Below are positions 15,623 through 24,713 of a DNA stretch of 51,401 nucleotides, in pieces. The notes beneath the pieces are model-generated. The model ran no database searches and was not told the DNA's origin. It was given only the letters and a program-made list of their open reading frames with translations. Position 1 is the first letter of the stretch; each line of letters begins with the position of its first letter. The DNA is from Mucilaginibacter sp. (GTDB taxonomy: Bacteria > Bacteroidota > Bacteroidia > Sphingobacteriales > Sphingobacteriaceae), in contig JAQBOV010000032.1 of NCBI GenBank assembly GCA_028287895.1, forward strand, positions 1-51,401, given 5' to 3'. A program made the position numbers and the translations under genes.

Positions 15623-16864
15623 TTAAGGATTTATTAAATAATCCATTATAGCTTTGGTAGCCCCGGTCTGCTCCTTTACATATTCTTTTATCTTGTTGCT
15701 TATCACCTGGTACCGGTTCTTATCCTCCGTCAGATAAGACAAGGCCTTTTTTAGCTCATTTTCATCGGTCACACTGAACCCGGCCTGCAAGGCGACCAGA
15801 TCCCTGGCTTCTTTGAATTTGCGGTATTTTGGCCCAAAAATTACCGGCAGTCCAAAGGCGGCGGCTTCTAAAGTATTATGTATTCCGGCACCAAAACCGC
15901 CGCCTATGTATGCGATATCGCCATATTGATATAGGGAGGACAGCATGCCGATATTATCAATGATTAAGATGTTAAGACCTGACATTTGAGATTTGAAACT
16001 TGCCGGTCCGGCAGACAGGTTTGAGACTTCGGAATATTGTATGGTTGAATTTCGGGGCAATAACTCAATCAGTCTGTTGATCTTCTGTTCACTTATTTCA
16101 TGCGGGGCGAATATAAATTTCCAATTGGGATAAAGTTCAATTAACTGCACTACCAGTTCTTCGTCTTCGGGCCAGGTGCTTCCTGCAATGAGAATTTTAT
16201 GTCCGTTCTTGAATTCATTAATCAAAGGGAATGATTTGGGTTGTTGTGCATTTGCCCAAACCCTGTCGAAACGGGTATCACCGCTTACGGATACATCATA
16301 AATGCCTGCCTTTCGTAACAGCAACTCTGAATCCTTATCCTGCACAAAAAAATGGGTTACAAAGCTGAGCATCCGGCGGTGCAGGCCACCATACCATTTA
16401 AAAAATATTTGATCGGGCCTGAATATACCTGAAATAATATACAGCGGAATATTGCGGTGGTGCAACTCCTTAAAAAAGTGATACCAGTACTCGTATTTGG
16501 TAAAGACAGCAACAGATGGATTTATCGCAGCGATAAATTTGTGCGCATTGTGTGGGGTATCCAACGGCAGATAATAAACCGCATCGGCTAAAGGAGTGTC
16601 TTTTCGTATCTCGAAACCAGATGGCGAAAAAAATGTGATGACAATTTTTAAGTCGGCGTTTGAAGATTTGAAAGTGGTTAACACAGGCAAGCCCTGTTCA
16701 AATTCGCCCAATGAGGCGAAATGAAACCAGGCGCTTTTTTGAAGCTGTTGATAGTCGATTCTTTTTCGACCATTGATCCACAGACTTGCTTTTTTATTAA
16801 AAATTGAAGCAATGCGTATCAAAAGGAAATAAAACCTGACTCCGAAATTATAAAACAATAACAT
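15623..16864 (-). CDS. waaA: 3-deoxy-D-manno-octulosonic acid transferase
   Basis: A 413-residue membrane-anchored glycosyltransferase that adds Kdo to lipid A at the inner membrane. Motifs: an N-terminal membrane helix (about residues 2-20), WFHFASLGEFEQGLPVL, FTKYEYWYHFFKEL, IAGSTWPEDEELVV, then LSSLYQYGDIAYIGGGFGAG and IHNTLEAAAFGLPVIFGPKY. Residues about 280-295 (SNLSAGPASFKSQM) look inserted between YSE and the ILIID strand and are encoded by a REP-like palindrome. The reading frame is intact, so the enzyme may still work. waaA starts 60 nt from the divergent ugd gene. Confidence 0.93.
   Translation of the reverse strand: MLLFYNFGVRFYFLLIRIASIFNKKASLWINGRKRIDYQQLQKSAWFHFASLGEFEQGLPVLTTFKSSNADLKIVITFFSPSGFEIRKDTPLADAVYYLPLDTPHNAHKFIAAINPSVAVFTKYEYWYHFFKELHHRNIPLYIISGIFRPDQIFFKWYGGLHRRMLSFVTHFFVQDKDSELLLRKAGIYDVSVSGDTRFDRVWANAQQPKSFPLINEFKNGHKILIAGSTWPEDEELVVQLIELYPNWKFIFAPHEISEQKINRLIELLPRNSTIQYSEVSNLSAGPASFKSQMSGLNILIIDNIGMLSSLYQYGDIAYIGGGFGAGIHNTLEAAAFGLPVIFGPKYRKFKEARDLVALQAGFSVTDENELKKALSYLTEDKNRYQVISNKIKEYVKEQTGATKAIMDYLINP
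15981..16030 (-). repeat. REP-like palindrome inside waaA, in frame
   Basis: Plus-strand reading: ACATTTGAGATTTGAAAC, then TTGCCGGTCCGGCAGACAGG, then TTTGAGACTT. The core TGCCGG/CCGGCA is a perfect 6-bp inverted repeat, flanked by AAACTTG and CAGGTTT. The CCTGTCTGCCGG core is close to the CCTGCCTGCCGG palindromes common in intergenic DNA of Sphingobacteriaceae, and GAGATTTGAAA recurs at 1938-1951. It codes for about 16 residues of WaaA. Confidence 0.65.
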
Positions 16865-16924
16865 TGAATTTGAAATTATTACCTTCGCGGGGATAAAAGT
16901 AGTACAATAAAAAAGATAATACGT

Positions 16925-18235
16925 ATGAAAATTGCTGTGGTTGGAACAGGTTACGTAGGGTTAGTTACCGGTACTTGTTTGGCCGAAACGGGAAACCAGG
17001 TTACTTGTGTTGATATTAATGAAAAAAAGGTTGAAATGATGAAGAACGGCAAGGTTCCGATTTATGAACCCGGTCTCGAATTATTGTTTAACCGGAATAT
17101 TAGCCAGGACAGGTTGCATTTTACCACTAACCTGGAAAAAGCAATTGCCGATGCGAAAATTATATTCCTGGCTTTGCCTACTCCTCCCGATGGGGATGGG
17201 GCCGCCGATTTGAGCTATGTGTTGGGAGCCGCAAAGGATATAGCTGAACTGATAAAGGAATATAAAGTGATCGTTACCAAATCCACCGTGCCTGTAGGTA
17301 CAGCCGACAAGGTAACCGCCATCATGAAACAACATACAGATATCGATTTTGCCGTGGTTTCTAACCCGGAGTTTTTACGCGAAGGAGTTGCCGTGGACGA
17401 TTTTATGAAACCCGACCGCGTGGTGATCGGAACAATGGATGAACGTGCCCGCAAATTAATGGGCGAATTATATGGCCCTTATGTACGTCAGGGCAACCCG
17501 ATCGTTTATATGGACGAGCGCTCATCAGAGTTGACCAAATATGCGGCCAACTCATTCCTGGCAACAAAAATTTCTTTCATGAACGAGATCGCCAACCTTT
17601 GCGAAAGGGTAGGTGCCGATGTGGATATGGTAAGGCGCGGTATTGGCGCTGACGAACGTATCGGCAAACGGTTCCTGTTTTCGGGTATCGGTTACGGCGG
17701 CAGTTGTTTTCCAAAAGATGTACAGGCTTTAGCCAAATCTGCCCAGGAGAATAAATATGACTTTAAAATCCTGAACTCAGTAATGCATGTTAACGAGATT
17801 CAGAAGAAATTACTCGTCGAGAAAGTAAAAAAATATTTTAAGGGTGATATTAAAGGCAAAAAGTTTGCGTTGTGGGGCCTGGCTTTTAAGCCTGAAACCG
17901 ATGATATACGGGAAGCACCTTCTTTATATGTAATTGATGAGCTACTAAAAGAAGGTGCAATTGTCAGCGCTTTTGACCCCGAGGCGATAAACAATGTAAA
18001 AGCGCTGTTGGGTGATCAAATCAGCTATGCTGAAAATCAATACGAGGCATTAAAAGATGCAGATGCATTACTGATTGTTACCGAGTGGTCAGTTTTCAGA
18101 ACACCGGATTTTGATTTGCTTGAGAATCTCCTGAAAAATAAAGTTATTTTTGATGGACGCAATTTATATGATCTGCAAAAAATGATCGATTGCGGTTTTT
18201 ATTATAATAGTATCGGAAGAAAAGTGATTGAATAA
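16925..18235 (+). CDS. UDP-glucose 6-dehydrogenase
   Basis: A 436-residue enzyme that oxidises UDP-glucose to UDP-glucuronate with two NAD. Motifs: [19 protein letters not shown] at the N-terminus, [28 protein letters not shown], and the catalytic-cysteine stretch [15 protein letters not shown]. Length is typical. It opens a tight same-strand operon: its TAA overlaps the ATG of the next gene by one base. An imperfect -7 element TACCTTCG lies in the short divergent region shared with waaA. Confidence 0.95.
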   Translation: MKIAVVGTGYVGLVTGTCLAETGNQVTCVDINEKKVEMMKNGKVPIYEPGLELLFNRNISQDRLHFTTNLEKAIADAKIIFLALPTPPDGDGAADLSYVLGAAKDIAELIKEYKVIVTKSTVPVGTADKVTAIMKQHTDIDFAVVSNPEFLREGVAVDDFMKPDRVVIGTMDERARKLMGELYGPYVRQGNPIVYMDERSSELTKYAANSFLATKISFMNEIANLCERVGADVDMVRRGIGADERIGKRFLFSGIGYGGSCFPKDVQALAKSAQENKYDFKILNSVMHVNEIQKKLLVEKVKKYFKGDIKGKKFALWGLAFKPETDDIREAPSLYVIDELLKEGAIVSAFDPEAINNVKALLGDQISYAENQYEALKDADALLIVTEWSVFRTPDFDLLENLLKNKVIFDGRNLYDLQKMIDCGFYYNSIGRKVIE

Positions 18236-19221
18236 TGGCAAACCGCAAACGTGTTTTAATAACCGGCGCTGCCGGCTTTTTAGGTTCGCATTTATGCGAC
18301 AGGTTTATCAAAGAGGATTATCATGTTATCGGCATGGACAACCTGATAACCGGCGACCTTCGTAATATTGAAGGCTTATTTAAACTGGAGAATTTCGAGT
18401 TTTATCATCATGACATTTCAAAGTTTGTATATGTGCCCGGCGAATTACATTATATACTTCATTTTGCTTCGCCTGCAAGCCCGATAGATTATTTAAAGAT
18501 TCCTATCCAGACTTTAAAAGTAGGCTCACTGGGCACACATAACCTGCTGGGTTTGGCGCGTGTTAAAAAAGCGCGGATGCTTATTGCATCCACTTCCGAA
18601 GTTTATGGTGATCCAAGTGTTAACCCGCAGCCCGAAGAATACTGGGGCAATGTAAATCCTGTTGGCCCGCGTGGGGTATATGACGAAGCCAAACGTTTCC
18701 AGGAAGCTATTACTATGGCTTATCATACCTTTCATGGCCTGGAAACGCGAATAGCAAGGATATTTAACACTTATGGCCCGCGTATGCGACTGAATGATGG
18801 TCGTGTTTTACCTGCCTTTATAGGCCAGGCCCTGCGCGGTGAACCCCTGACTATGTTTGGCGATGGCTCACAAACGCGTTCATTCTGCTATGTCGAGGAT
18901 TTGATAGAAGGTATTTATCGCCTGCTGTTCAGCGATTACGCACAGCCTATAAATATTGGCAACCCTGACGAGATAACCATCCGGGAGTTTGGAGAGGAAG
19001 TTATTAAACTAACCGGTACAGATCAAAAACTGGTAGGTGCGCCTCTGCCGATAAATGATCCCAAACAGCGACGCCCGGATATAACCAAAGCCAGGGAAAT
19101 ATTAGGCTGGGAGCCCAGAGTTTCAAGAGCGGAGGGGTTAAAAATAACCTATGAATATTTTAAATCTCTTCCTGAAACCGAGATACTGCATAAAGATTTT
19201 ACCTATTATAACAAAAAATAA
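18235..19221 (+). CDS. UDP-glucuronate decarboxylase (UDP-xylose synthase)
   Basis: A 328-residue extended SDR enzyme that converts UDP-glucuronate to UDP-xylose. It has [15 protein letters not shown], the UXS-type [10 protein letters not shown], the catalytic YDEAKR and the diagnostic [20 protein letters not shown]. Its substrate is the product of the preceding gene, and both ends overlap neighbours by one base (TAATG), so the three genes must be cotranscribed. UDP-xylose implies that xylose enters a surface polysaccharide made by genes outside this window. Confidence 0.92.
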   Translation: MANRKRVLITGAAGFLGSHLCDRFIKEDYHVIGMDNLITGDLRNIEGLFKLENFEFYHHDISKFVYVPGELHYILHFASPASPIDYLKIPIQTLKVGSLGTHNLLGLARVKKARMLIASTSEVYGDPSVNPQPEEYWGNVNPVGPRGVYDEAKRFQEAITMAYHTFHGLETRIARIFNTYGPRMRLNDGRVLPAFIGQALRGEPLTMFGDGSQTRSFCYVEDLIEGIYRLLFSDYAQPINIGNPDEITIREFGEEVIKLTGTDQKLVGAPLPINDPKQRRPDITKAREILGWEPRVSRAEGLKITYEYFKSLPETEILHKDFTYYNKK

Positions 19222-20243
19222 TGTCGAAAATATTAGTTACAGGGGGCTTGGGCTATATCGGCTCACACACCGTGGTTGAACTTATCAATGCGGGATTTGA
19301 GCCGGTAATTGTTGATGACCTTTCCAACTCTCATCCTAAAATTTTAGATCAGATCATCAAAATAACAGGCCGCAGGCCGGTGTTTCATCAGCTTGATCTG
19401 AGTGACGAGCATGGGGTGCAAAACCTTGCGGCCGCTGAGCATGATATTACCGGTATCATTCATTTTGCCGCTTTTAAAGCAGTAGGCGAATCGGTAAAGG
19501 AACCATTGAAGTATTACCGCAATAATATCTATTCGTTACTTAATTTGCTGAATGCCTATTACAGCAGGCCGGTAAATTTTGTGTTCTCATCCAGTTGTAC
19601 GGTATACGGTCAGCCGGATGTTTTACCTGTTACTGAAAATGCACCTGTAAAGCCGGCCGAATCGCCTTACGGCAATACCAAGCAGATTGCTGAGGAGATA
19701 TTAAAAGATATGGTAGCATCAGGTACCAACTATAAAGTAACTGCATTAAGGTATTTTAATCCCGTAGGTGCGCATGATTCAGCACTGATAGGCGAGCTCC
19801 CCATCGGAGTGCCGCAAAACCTGGTGCCTTTCATCACCCAAACAGCTATTGGCAAACGCGAAAAGATTACCGTTTTTGGGGATGATTATCATACCGCTGA
19901 TGGCAGCTGTGTTCGCGATTATATTCATGTGGTCGATTTGGCCAAAGCCCATGTAGCAGCCCTAAAATTGATGCAGGAAAATGATTTTTCGGGATACGAT
20001 GTATTCAATATCGGTACAGGCAATGGTAACTCGGTATTACAAATCATTTCGGCTTTTGAACGTGTTACCGGTGTAAAGCTCAATTATTCCATAGGATCAC
20101 GCCGGAGCGGTGATGTTGAACAGGTTTGGGGCGATGTGTCTAAAGCTGAGAAACAGTTGCATTGGAAAGCAGGTTTAGGTATCGATGCGATGATGGCATC
20201 GGCCTGGGCCTGGGAAAAATATATATCACAAAACCCTTTATAA
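19221..20243 (+). CDS. galE: UDP-glucose 4-epimerase
   Basis: A 340-residue SDR enzyme interconverting UDP-glucose and UDP-galactose. Motifs: VTGGLGYIGSHTVVELI, HFAAFKAVGESVKEPLKYY, SSSCTVYGQP, catalytic YGNTK, ALRYFNPVGAHDSALIGELP and RDYIHVVDLAKAHVAAL. Length is standard for single-domain GalE. In this operon it could also supply UDP-galactose or UDP-arabinose-type sugars for polysaccharide synthesis. It starts one base into the preceding stop codon. Confidence 0.93.
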   Translation: MSKILVTGGLGYIGSHTVVELINAGFEPVIVDDLSNSHPKILDQIIKITGRRPVFHQLDLSDEHGVQNLAAAEHDITGIIHFAAFKAVGESVKEPLKYYRNNIYSLLNLLNAYYSRPVNFVFSSSCTVYGQPDVLPVTENAPVKPAESPYGNTKQIAEEILKDMVASGTNYKVTALRYFNPVGAHDSALIGELPIGVPQNLVPFITQTAIGKREKITVFGDDYHTADGSCVRDYIHVVDLAKAHVAALKLMQENDFSGYDVFNIGTGNGNSVLQIISAFERVTGVKLNYSIGSRRSGDVEQVWGDVSKAEKQLHWKAGLGIDAMMASAWAWEKYISQNPL

Positions 20244-20262
20244 TTAATTGTAAAGATCAAGC

Positions 20263-21315
20263 ATGCAAAAAATAATTATTACTGGTGGGGCAGGTTTTAT
20301 CGGTTCACATGTTGTTCGCCGCTTTGTAAAGAATTATCCGGATTATACGATTATCAATTTGGATAAGCTGACCTATGCCGGCAACCTTGCTAATTTAAAG
20401 GATATCGAACACCTGCCTAATTACCGTTTTATAAAAGGGGATATCGTTGAAACGGAGTTTGTTAATCAGCTTTTTGCCGATGAACAGCCCGATGCTGTTA
20501 TTCACCTGGCTGCCGAGTCGCATGTAGACAGGTCAATCGCCAGTCCGGTGGAGTTTGTGATGACTAATGTGGTGGGTACAGTAACACTGTTAAACGCAGC
20601 GCGCCATAGCTGGAAGGGCCGTTATGATCAAACCCGTTTTTATCATGTTTCAACTGATGAGGTTTATGGTAGCCTGGGCGGGGATGGAATGTTTACTGAA
20701 AAGACTAATTATGATCCCCATTCGCCTTACTCTGCTTCAAAAGCAGGCTCTGACCATTTTGTAAGGGCCTATTACGATACCTATGGGCTGGATACGGTAA
20801 TTTCCAATTGCTCCAATAATTACGGCTCATTTCATTTTCCTGAAAAGCTGATACCTCTGGCTATTAATAATATCAAACAAAATACGCCTGTACCTGTGTA
20901 TGGGAAGGGAGAGAATATACGCGATTGGTTATGGGTTGAGGATCATGCCCGTGCTATTGACCTGATATTTCATAAAGCTAAAGCAGGATCTACCTACAAT
21001 ATCGGTGGCCATAATGAGTGGAAAAATATCGATCTGATCAGGCTGTTGTGTAATATATTAGATCGTAAACTGGGCAGGGCGGAAGGTGAATCGGCTAAAC
21101 TGATCACTTTTGTGACAGACCGGGCCGGGCACGACCTGCGATATGCCATTGACGCCACTAAATTAAAAAATGACCTTGGATGGACCCCAAGCATTACTTT
21201 TGAACAAGGGCTTGAGAAAACCGTTGACTGGTACCTGGCTAACGAGGAATGGTTGAGCGATGTGACATCAGGACACTACCAGCAATATTATAATGAACAA
21301 TATACTGACAGATAG
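20263..21315 (+). CDS. rfbB: dTDP-glucose 4,6-dehydratase
   Basis: A 350-residue enzyme that makes dTDP-4-keto-6-deoxyglucose, the entry to dTDP-rhamnose and related deoxysugars. Motifs: TGGAGFIGSHVVRRF, HLAAESHVDRSIASP, VSTDEVYGSLGGDGMFTE with the catalytic Asp-Glu, YSASKAGSDHFVRAYYDTYG, and NNYGSFHFPEKLIPLAI. rfbA, rfbC and rfbD are not in the window, so this copy may serve a local polysaccharide locus or be one of several. Confidence 0.95.
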   Translation: MQKIIITGGAGFIGSHVVRRFVKNYPDYTIINLDKLTYAGNLANLKDIEHLPNYRFIKGDIVETEFVNQLFADEQPDAVIHLAAESHVDRSIASPVEFVMTNVVGTVTLLNAARHSWKGRYDQTRFYHVSTDEVYGSLGGDGMFTEKTNYDPHSPYSASKAGSDHFVRAYYDTYGLDTVISNCSNNYGSFHFPEKLIPLAINNIKQNTPVPVYGKGENIRDWLWVEDHARAIDLIFHKAKAGSTYNIGGHNEWKNIDLIRLLCNILDRKLGRAEGESAKLITFVTDRAGHDLRYAIDATKLKNDLGWTPSITFEQGLEKTVDWYLANEEWLSDVTSGHYQQYYNEQYTDR

Positions 21316-21317
21316 AA

Positions 21318-22052
21318 ATGTTTAGTTTTTTTAAGAAAAAGGATGCCCCTCTTAAGAATACTTATGGATCTATCATGGTGGATATGCACTCGCATGTTTT
21401 GCCGGGTATAGACGATGGTGCGCAGAATCCCGAGGAGTCCGTTATTCTGATAAAAAAAATGATGGAGTTGGGGATCAAAAAGATCGTCGCTACTCCGCAC
21501 GTGATGGCTGATTATTATAAAAATACAGCCGAAACTATAGGCAATGCTCTTAAAATACTTAAAACCGAATTAGAAAAGCAAAATATTGATATTGAGGTGG
21601 AAGCCGCTGCCGAGCATTATTTTGACGAAACTTTTGAAACCCGGGTAAATAACCATAAACTAATGACGATGGGCGACAATTATGCCCTGTTTGAGTTTTC
21701 ATTTATAAGCCAGCCACCTAATGTTATCGAGGTTATTCAAAGGATGAAAGACCTGGGCTATAAGCCTATTCTTGCCCACCCCGAAAGATACCCATATCTG
21801 GATATTGAACAATTGAGAAATTTGCGTGACTGGGGTTGCGCCTTACAATTAAATACCATATCACTAACCGGCTATTACGGCAAAGACGCCAAAAAAATGG
21901 CTGAAAGCCTGGTAGATAATGAATTGGTGGATTTTATATCAAGTGATATGCATCACTTAAGACATGCCCAGGCATTTAAAAATGCGTTAAGGCTGCCATA
22001 TGTTGAACGGTTATTGAAAGATTATCCGCTTAAAAACATAATGCTGAAGTAG
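21318..22052 (+). CDS. CpsB/CapC-type tyrosine-protein phosphatase (PHP family)
   Basis: A 244-residue metal-dependent phosphatase. The metal-binding signature DMHSHVLPGIDDGAQNPEES starts near residue 17; VATPHVMADYY, AAAEHYFDE, ILAHPERYPYL and SSDMHHLRHA supply the other ligands of the PHP fold. Family members dephosphorylate bacterial tyrosine kinases (Wzc/CapB type) that set the length of exported polysaccharide. The kinase itself is not in the window. It begins 2 nt after rfbB and closes the operon; this confirms that the operon serves capsule or exopolysaccharide export. Confidence 0.88.
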   Translation: MFSFFKKKDAPLKNTYGSIMVDMHSHVLPGIDDGAQNPEESVILIKKMMELGIKKIVATPHVMADYYKNTAETIGNALKILKTELEKQNIDIEVEAAAEHYFDETFETRVNNHKLMTMGDNYALFEFSFISQPPNVIEVIQRMKDLGYKPILAHPERYPYLDIEQLRNLRDWGCALQLNTISLTGYYGKDAKKMAESLVDNELVDFISSDMHHLRHAQAFKNALRLPYVERLLKDYPLKNIMLK

Positions 22053-22107
22053 AGCCGGGAATCGGCAGGAGACCTGTCCTGGCTCGCGATTGTCGGCGCG
22101 CTGCAAT

Positions 22108-23349
22108 CTATTCATATCTCAGTGATTCAACCGGGTCAAGACGGGAGGCTTTTTTGGCAGGATAATAACCTGAGATCAGCCCTATCAGTGTACAGAGGCA
22201 AATAGCAGCAAATAACCATCCCCAGGGTATTACAAAGGTGCCGCTGATCTGCACAGCGATTAAATTACCTACGGCAATTCCCAATATGATACCGCCGATG
22301 CCGCCGATGATACATATCACAATAGCCTCAATCAAAAATTGCTTACGTATAACTGCCGGCGTAGCCCCGATGGCTTTACGTACACCAATCTCGCGTGTTC
22401 GCTCGGTAACGGAAACCAGCATGATGTTCATTAATCCTATTGCTGCACCCAATAATGTGATGATACCTATTGCCACACCACCGGCTGTCATGCCGGCTAT
22501 CTGGCCGGACAGTTCCTTCTGAATAGAGTCGCTCCTGGAAATTTCAAAATTATCAGCATTGGAGATGTTCAAATCGCGTACGTTTCTGAACAGGGAGGTT
22601 GCTTCGCCAATAGTAGCGTCTAATGCCCCGGGGTTATTTACTTTTATAGTAACGGTGAATGAAGGGTTTTTCGTGGTATCTATTTGTTTGGCTTTTAGTA
22701 CAGGGATAATGCAAAATTTATCGCCGCCAAAGCCTGCACTTGATCCTTTGGAAGCAAATGCACCAATGATCTTGAACCTGTTATTGCCTATAAATATAGA
22801 CTTATCAATAGGGTCTTCGCCTTTAAAAAGACGTTTTCTTATTTCATTGCCGATCATTACAACACTTGTTCCATGTTCGATTTCTGAAGCAGAGAAATTA
22901 CGACCATAACCTAATTTACGCCCCCCTGTTGCTAAATAGTTTTCGTCAGAGCCGGTAACAGATATGTTGGGATTGGTTTTCAGGCTATTATATTTTACTA
23001 CTGCTGTTCCGGTAACATCATGATTGATAGCTACCACAACCGGCAGCTTAAACAGCTCCTTAAAACGGGACGCCTGGGCATAAGTGATAGCAGGATAAAC
23101 CTTCCTGTGTCCGCCACCGCCAAAATTAAGTCCTTCGCCACGGTTTTGCAGGGTAAACGAGTTGGCTCCCAAATCGGCAAAAGCATCATTGGTGAATTGT
23201 TTAATGCCTCCGATTGCTGTTAAAATGCCTACTAAAGCCATAATACCAATAGCGATGATCAAAGAGGTAAGCGAAGTGCGCAACCTGTTACCGGCTATGG
23301 ATTGTAATGCTATAGAGACGTTTTCTTTTAATGAGGTTTTTACCGGCAT
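22108..23349 (-). CDS. ABC transporter permease, MacB/FtsX family
   Basis: A 413-residue permease: an N-terminal membrane helix after [20 protein letters not shown], a large periplasmic MacB-PCD domain (about residues 60-280), then three helices of the FtsX domain with the typical [20 protein letters not shown]. It closes with [21 protein letters not shown]. The ATG at 23349 puts the N-terminal helix where the family has it; an ATG at 23391 would add 14 residues. No ATPase subunit is adjacent, so the partner is encoded elsewhere. Substrate unknown; homologues export antibiotics, peptides or lipoproteins. Confidence 0.88.
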   Translation of the reverse strand: MPVKTSLKENVSIALQSIAGNRLRTSLTSLIIAIGIMALVGILTAIGGIKQFTNDAFADLGANSFTLQNRGEGLNFGGGGHRKVYPAITYAQASRFKELFKLPVVVAINHDVTGTAVVKYNSLKTNPNISVTGSDENYLATGGRKLGYGRNFSASEIEHGTSVVMIGNEIRKRLFKGEDPIDKSIFIGNNRFKIIGAFASKGSSAGFGGDKFCIIPVLKAKQIDTTKNPSFTVTIKVNNPGALDATIGEATSLFRNVRDLNISNADNFEISRSDSIQKELSGQIAGMTAGGVAIGIITLLGAAIGLMNIMLVSVTERTREIGVRKAIGATPAVIRKQFLIEAIVICIIGGIGGIILGIAVGNLIAVQISGTFVIPWGWLFAAICLCTLIGLISGYYPAKKASRLDPVESLRYE

Positions 23350-23565
23350 TGCGTAAATTAAAGAATTCTCCGGTATGACTAACTGATGCATCGGATTGTT
23401 ACACTGACTAATGATTAAATATTCTTTTTCAGTCGGGCATTAGTATTATCAGCACACCGCAACTGGCGTGGTTGTTATCAGTTAAGCACAGATATAGGAT
23501 TCAGGTGAACTGCTTTGATTTTTAGGTGGATAGCATGGTATACCAATCTGAAAAAATCCCACAAA

Positions 23566-23597
23566 ATAAAAAGCACCCGCTTTTGACGAATGCTTTC
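23566..23597 (-). terminator. Intrinsic terminator after the Fe-S carrier gene
   Basis: On the minus strand AAAGCA, a 15-nt loop, TGCTTT and a following TTATTTT tract lie just downstream of the Fe-S carrier gene stop. The short stem makes this moderate. Confidence 0.55.
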
Positions 23598-23623
23598 TAT
23601 AAAATCTTATATCGAATAATAAC

Positions 23624-23977
23624 TTATACCGAAAACGATGTGCCGCAGCCGCAGGTGCTGGCTGCATTAGGGTTGTTAAATGTAAAACCGCGTGCGTTCA
23701 GCCCGTCCTGGAAATCGATCAGCATACCGGCCAGATATAAACCATGTGCCTTGTGCATATAAACTTTAATTCCGCCGATGATATGTTCCTGATCGCCGTC
23801 CTTTTTCTGGTCGAAGCCCAAAATATAATTCATGCCGGAACAGCCTCCTCCTTCAACGCCTACGCGCAGGCCAAATTCCTCGCCAAGTTCCTGTTGGTCC
23901 TTTAATTTGTTCAGTTCTTTAACAGCGCCTTCGGTAAATGTAACCGGTGCGGGTGCAGTTTCAACAGCAGTACTCAT
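23624..23977 (-). CDS. A-type iron-sulfur cluster carrier (IscA/SufA/ErpA family)
   Basis: A 117-residue HesB-domain protein that receives and passes on iron-sulfur clusters. The three conserved cysteines are present: one in VGVEGGGCSGMNYILGF and two in the C-terminal CGCGTSFSV. The first 15 residues are a variable extension. IscA, SufA and ErpA cannot be told apart from this sequence. A perfect -7 element lies 20 nt upstream. No other suf or isc gene is in the window. Confidence 0.92.
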   Translation of the reverse strand: MSTAVETAPAPVTFTEGAVKELNKLKDQQELGEEFGLRVGVEGGGCSGMNYILGFDQKKDGDQEHIIGGIKVYMHKAHGLYLAGMLIDFQDGLNARGFTFNNPNAASTCGCGTSFSV

Positions 23978-23997
23978 CTTATTTTAAATTAACTATA

Positions 23998-24005
23998 CAA
24001 ATATA
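23998..24005 (-). promoter_or_regulatory. -7 element TATATTTG for the Fe-S carrier gene
   Basis: Perfect TAnnTTTG match on the minus strand, 20 nt before the start codon at 23977. Confidence 0.55.
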
Positions 24006-24070
24006 AGGTAAATTGCAGATTTTTGTTCCATATCAATTATTTATGACCTCTGCCTAACACTAATGCTATT

Positions 24071-24598
24071 ATGATTTATAATTATTTACTTGAAATTTTA
24101 AAATTTGCACTTGCCGGCGTAGGCGTGGTATACGTAGCTTTTTACCTGCTGAAGCCTTACCTGGACAAGTCGGAAAGCCTGCAGTTAATGGAACTGAAAA
24201 AAACAATAAGCAGCCAAACTCTACCTTTGCGTTTGCAGGCTTATGAGCGGATCGTGCTTTTCGTTGAAAGGGCAAACCCCGCAAATATGCTTGTTCGCTT
24301 AAATGAGGCCGGCATGTCGGCTGCGCAGTTGCACAGCATAGTGGTTACCGAGATACGCAATGAGTATCAGCATAACATTACCCAGCAAATTTATGTAAGC
24401 GGTCGCGCATGGGCGGTTGTAAAACGCGTGAAGGATGATACTTTGAGCGTGGTAACTAACGCGGTTAAGGCATTGCCGCAAAGCGCTACGGGTCTTGAAT
24501 TGAGTAAAACGATACTAGCCCATTTAAGTCACCTGGAAGATCATCCTTATGATATTGCCCTGAAAATTATAAGGGAAGACATCGAAGGGCTGCTTTAA
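24071..24598 (+). CDS. Conserved membrane-anchored protein of unknown function
   Basis: A 175-residue protein with one N-terminal membrane helix (about residues 5-27: LEILKFALAGVGVVYVAFYL) and a soluble, mainly helical domain containing LPLRLQAYERIVLFVERANP, IRNEYQHNITQQIYVS and WAVVKRVKDDTLSVV. I have seen this architecture as a conserved Bacteroidota hypothetical, but know no function. It precedes the methylmalonyl-CoA mutase gene by about 115 nt filled with palindromic repeats. The ATG at 24071 places the helix at the very N-terminus. Confidence 0.78.
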   Translation: MIYNYLLEILKFALAGVGVVYVAFYLLKPYLDKSESLQLMELKKTISSQTLPLRLQAYERIVLFVERANPANMLVRLNEAGMSAAQLHSIVVTEIRNEYQHNITQQIYVSGRAWAVVKRVKDDTLSVVTNAVKALPQSATGLELSKTILAHLSHLEDHPYDIALKIIREDIEGLL

Positions 24599-24601
24599 GG
24601 T

Positions 24602-24705
24602 CTAATTTCGGATTTCAATTTCGAAATTAGAAAAATAACTGCTATGAACATCGAATTTAAAAAACGTGGAAGTATTTAAATTCGAAATGAACATTCAATA
24701 TCGAG
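24602..24705. repeat. REP-like palindromes (TTCGAAATT family)
   Basis: Two nested inverted repeats fill the gap: CTAATTTCG (24602-24610) / CGAAATTAG (24622-24630), and TCGAATTTAA (24651-24660) / TTAAATTCGA (24676-24685), followed by more TCGAAATGAACATTC-type sequence. Strings of this kind recur as dispersed repeats in Sphingobacteriaceae (from memory). They contain the in-frame GTG 24666 and ATG 24687 upstream of the mutase. Confidence 0.6.
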
Positions 24706-24713
24706 ATCAATTT

